The notes under the pieces: model-generated
What the model was told of the DNA's origin: nothing
What the model saw: the letters and a program-made list of their open reading frames with translations, nothing else
The model's database searches: none
Translations under genes and position numbers: made by a program
Source of the DNA: JBFLVT01 sp036804525
Lineage (GTDB): Bacteria; Bacillota; Desulfotomaculia; Desulfotomaculales; JASEER01
Direction of reading: 5' to 3'
Length of the DNA: 64,000 bases
Assembly: GCA_036804525.1 (NCBI GenBank)
Contig: DAIRSE010000001.1
Location: 124,001 to 188,000, forward strand
Shown: positions 62,063 through 64,000 of the stretch, piece after piece
Layout: every line of letters starts with the position of its first letter
How positions within the stretch are numbered: the stretch's first letter is position 1

Positions 62063-62092
62063 TTGACGGGGCGCTTTTCCGCCGCTTAGAAT
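62063..62092 (+). promoter_or_regulatory. Promoter of the small RNA gene
   Basis: TTGACG (62063-62068) and TAGAAT (62087-62092) with an 18-base spacer; start expected at about 62099, at the edge of the closing stem. Confidence 0.75.
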
Positions 62093-62098
62093 CAAATC

Positions 62099-62252
62099 AC
62101 GGAGAGCGATGAGAGGTTATCAACGGTCGTTAGGTTCTGGACCCGTGAGTACGTTCGGTACGTTTGCCAGGTGTGAGAGTCCTAGAGTCCTGTCGGTTAC
62201 TGTTTAGCTGTCATCGCTCTCCGTTCCGTTTGTCCGCATCAAGCGGGCTTTT
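62099..62252 (+). ncRNA. Probable structured small RNA, unassigned
   Basis: A 14-bp perfect closing stem, ACGGAGAGCGATGA (62099-62112) with TCATCGCTCTCCGT (62211-62224), encloses about 98 nucleotides. Inside, AACGGT/ACTGTT, TAGG/CCTA, TCTGG/CCAGG and GTAC/GTAC can pair in nested order, giving one long irregular hairpin. A promoter lies just upstream and a terminator stem (62232-62237/62243-62248) with TTTT just downstream. The overall design recalls 6S RNA, but I do not recognise its conserved sequence. No credible coding frame crosses it. Confidence 0.7.
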
Positions 62253-62351
62253 ATCATGAGCAACGTTGCCAAACGCTGGTGTACAAACTTTGTTCTACCG
62301 CTGCAAGCTTGAGGTTAAAGCACGTACAGAAGACGGGAGGCTTTACTGCGT

Positions 62352-62504
62352 ATGGACAGTTGCGGAACATGCAGGCATTACACGGTTGAACGTAAAGCGC
62401 CGCTGGAAATGGGACGGTGTACCGTGGGCGACGCCGTAGTCACCAGAGACTTTACGGGATGTCCTTTTAGCTCTTATCTTCCCTACGAAACTGCGGAAGG
62501 ATAG
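62352..62504 (+). CDS. Tiny four-cysteine protein (paralogue of the one at 14444)
   Basis: 50 residues from ATG 62352 (GGGAGG upstream): MDSCGTCRHYTVERKAP then GRCTVG and TGCPFSSYLPY. The CxxCxHY/HF, C, CP-x4-LP spacing is the same as in the protein at 14444 although overall identity is low. A strong terminator follows. It lies 100 bases downstream of the small RNA. A metal or cluster site formed by four cysteines is likely; function unknown. Confidence 0.75.
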   Translation: MDSCGTCRHYTVERKAPLEMGRCTVGDAVVTRDFTGCPFSSYLPYETAEG

Positions 62505-62515
62505 TGTTTCCCCTA

Positions 62516-62552
62516 AGAGAAAGGGCCTAGCGCGAGGCCCTTTCTCTTGTTT
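62516..62552 (+). terminator. Terminator after the tiny four-cysteine gene
   Basis: AGAGAAAGGGCCT (62516-62528) and AGGCCCTTTCTCT (62535-62547) form a 13-bp stem followed by TGTTTT. Also useful for the convergent spore-coat gene. Confidence 0.85.
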
Positions 62553-62561
62553 TGCGCTTGT

Positions 62562-63176
62562 TTAGACATAAGCAGGCGTACCCTGGTACGTACCCTGCTG
62601 GAACTGGAACTGCCCCGGAAACTGTTGCCCGGCCATCGGCTGGCCGCCAACCCCGGAGTAGGTGTTGGCAATGTTCTGCATCGTCCGCCGGTCTACCGTG
62701 GGGACCTGGTAGTATCCACGCTGATTCATATATTGGAAGATTTCATAAGCCATGTTCACGCAGCTTAAAATGTCGTTGGTCAGCATCAGGCGCAATTCAG
62801 GGTCGGCGGCCTCAAGGGCGGCAACGGTGGCCGTGCTGGCCCCGCACTTATGGAGCATCAGCGCGCCGGTACAGATGGCCTGGTCGGACAGGCGCCTGCT
62901 GTTCGGGTGCGGCTGGACGGTCTGCCCGCCCTGGGTGCCGTAAGTCGGGGTACCGACGTTGCGGATATGGTACGGAGAAACGTTCACTCCCCGCCCCTGC
63001 AAGTAGTTGAGGGTCTTCTGGTAGTCCTGAAGCATCCACTGCTGGTGACGCTCAAGCAACGAGCGCAGCTGCGGGTCCTGGGCTTCCGAGATATAGAGCG
63101 CATGGTGATCGATCATGTTCACTTTTCCGCTCAAAACCTCATGCAACTCCATAGCCTCGTGCATTCCTAACTGCAT
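62562..63176 (-). CDS. Spore coat protein, CotF-like
   Basis: 204 residues. The N-terminal half is a four-helix, ferritin-like CotF core (MELHEVLSGKVNMIDHHALYISEAQDPQLRSLLERH). The second half has another helical part with IFQYMNQRGYYQVPTVDRRTMQNI, ending in a Gln/Gly/Pro-rich tail (QQFPGQFQFQQGTYQG). CotF-like proteins are found in the coats of endospores, one reason to think this organism forms spores. It is a stand-alone gene. Confidence 0.8.
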   Translation of the reverse strand: MQLGMHEAMELHEVLSGKVNMIDHHALYISEAQDPQLRSLLERHQQWMLQDYQKTLNYLQGRGVNVSPYHIRNVGTPTYGTQGGQTVQPHPNSRRLSDQAICTGALMLHKCGASTATVAALEAADPELRLMLTNDILSCVNMAYEIFQYMNQRGYYQVPTVDRRTMQNIANTYSGVGGQPMAGQQFPGQFQFQQGTYQGTPAYV

Positions 63177-63330
63177 CCATAATCCCCCTTCTGCCTTTAT
63201 TTTGAAAGCTCAAAATTTATTATGCCCCCGTTTGCATAAACGCATAACAAACCGGTTCCGCAAAAAGACTACCATTATTGAACAATCCCGGAGTTACATT
63301 CAGACTTATTTATTAAGGAAGGTGAACGAT

Positions 63331-63474
63331 ATGGTCCAAATGAAAGACGACAAAGATTTCGAACGGAGGCTGTTGGCCGACGACAAGGAATACGATTTCG
63401 ACCCCACCAAACTCCGGCCGGTAGCGAGAGACGAGCTTCTGGGGAATGACACCATCGAAGGCCCCCGCATCTAG
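63331..63474 (+). CDS. Small acidic hypothetical protein
   Basis: 47 residues from ATG 63331, preceded by GAAGGTGA. Highly charged (MKDDKDFERRLLADDKEYDFDPTKLRPVARDELLGND). It ends at a strong terminator. The open frame runs further upstream but without a ribosome site. Function unknown. Confidence 0.6.
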   Translation: MVQMKDDKDFERRLLADDKEYDFDPTKLRPVARDELLGNDTIEGPRI

Positions 63475-63490
63475 CACCATCCCGTATACA

Positions 63491-63530
63491 AAGGAGGTGG
63501 GTTCCCGCTCCCTGGGAACCCACTCCTTTT
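63491..63530 (+). terminator. Terminator of the small acidic protein gene
   Basis: AAGGAGGTGGGTTCCC (63491-63506) and GGGAACCCACTCCTT (63514-63528) make a stem with an 8-base loop, ending in TTTT. Confidence 0.85.
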
Positions 63531-63630
63531 CAATCCCCATTCTAAAATATATTTAGCATTCTCGGACGGGAATGCCTTCGAGTCTTACTAATTACGGCTT
63601 ACTACTGCTCAATCCTACCGGATTAAGCTT

Positions 63631-63706
63631 GGTGGGCCCAGGTAGATTCGAACTACCGACCTCACGCTTATCAGGCGTGCGCTCTGACCACCTGAGCTAT
63701 GGGCCC
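63631..63706 (-). tRNA. tRNA-Ile (GAT)
   Basis: GGGCCCA pairs with TGGGCCC, the anticodon is GAT and A73-CCA is encoded. Confidence 0.95.
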
Positions 63707-63870
63707 GTTCTTACCTAGCTAACAGTATAGCACAGTAAAGTTTTAACGCAAGTGCAGCCGGTGGAGTCTTCCGATACGAAATATGAGAGGCAAAACTTGA
63801 TCGTGGGACAAGCGCAAGCCTGCCACATCCTGCATAAGATGGCATCAAACTATATGTAGGAGGTATTTGT

Positions 63871-64000
63871 ATGTTGAATCACGGTAACAACCAATGGCTA
63901 TTAATCATTCTTCTCCTGTTGCTTCTAATGGGGGATACAATGAACAACGAGCTGCTGCTGATAATCCTTATCTTCCTGCTCTTAAGCGGGGGCTTCCCCA
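63871..64000 (+). CDS. Small hydrophobic protein (partial, cut by the window end)
   Basis: From ATG 63871 (GGAGG at 63859). WLLIILLLLLLMGDT and ELLLIILIFLLLSGGFP are two hydrophobic stretches; the gene runs off the window. It looks like the short hydrophobic proteins of spore formers, but is not clearly one of them. Confidence 0.6.
   Translation, partial: MLNHGNNQWLLIILLLLLLMGDTMNNELLLIILIFLLLSGGFP

Overview
The window looks like chromosome of an anaerobic, spore-forming Clostridia relative of the Desulfotomaculum/Pelotomaculum/Moorella type. The grounds are a complete carbonyl/methyl-branch Wood-Ljungdahl gene set, a selenocysteine formate dehydrogenase, a CotF-type spore coat protein, strong Shine-Dalgarno sequences, frequent GTG/TTG starts and moderately high GC. 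The lineage is inferred from gene content and style; no rRNA is present to confirm it.

1-21.5 kb is mostly housekeeping: clpX (cut by the window edge)-clpP-tig, trmI with a DNA methylase, a YeiH-type transporter with a 51-residue membrane protein, a copper-amine-oxidase-N/transglutaminase-like secreted protein, and a tRNA cluster (His, Gln, Lys, Leu). A frameshifted membrane-protein pseudogene follows, then a MerR regulator, an orphan MASE3-PAS histidine kinase, a HAD phosphatase, tRNA-Arg and tRNA-Gly, rdgB-rph-MBL hydrolase, an HgdB-like protein, murI and a five-SH3 cell-wall amidase.

21.7-32 kb holds an L,D-transpeptidase, a quinate-dehydrogenase-like protein, an ArsB/NhaD-type transporter behind a switch-like leader, an ECF sigma/anti-sigma/ABC-transporter operon, an RCKP-type rubredoxin-like peptide, htpX and a DUF881 protein. 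A gene-poor 480-bp gap before the formate dehydrogenase contains repeats resembling insertion-sequence ends.

32.4-55.5 kb is the metabolic core. On the plus strand a ZTP-type riboswitch with its own terminator precedes a 717-residue formate dehydrogenase. That gene is read through an in-frame UGA (selenocysteine 135) followed by a SECIS-like hairpin with a GGUCU loop, and two iron-sulfur proteins follow it. On the minus strand an almost uninterrupted operon-like array runs: nuoE-like, nuoF-like, nuoG/FDH-like without catalytic Sec/Cys, cooS/acsA, folD, acsB, acsC, cooC, acsD, acsE, mvhD, metV, metF, fhs, a LytTR response regulator, a stand-alone NuoF C-terminal-like iron-sulfur protein and a YbjQ-family protein. 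Together these cover CO2 to formate, formyl-, methenyl/methylene- and methyl-THF, methyl transfer to the corrinoid protein, CO formation and acetyl-CoA synthesis. The flavin/iron-sulfur subunits are candidates for coupling the pathway to NAD(H).

55.7-64 kb starts with pabA-pabB-pabC (p-aminobenzoate for folate, matching the demand for THF). The pabA leader carries a terminator and GAG/TAG repeats suggestive of TRAP-type attenuation. After that come a decayed gene, tRNA-Arg, lactate dehydrogenase, several very small membrane proteins, a probable unassigned structured small RNA with its own promoter and terminator, a second copy of a tiny four-cysteine protein, a CotF-like coat protein, tRNA-Ile and a small hydrophobic protein cut by the window end.

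The observations most worth following up are the riboswitch-controlled selenoprotein formate dehydrogenase, the NuoEFG-like module fused in synteny to CODH/ACS, and the ~154-nt RNA at 62.1 kb.
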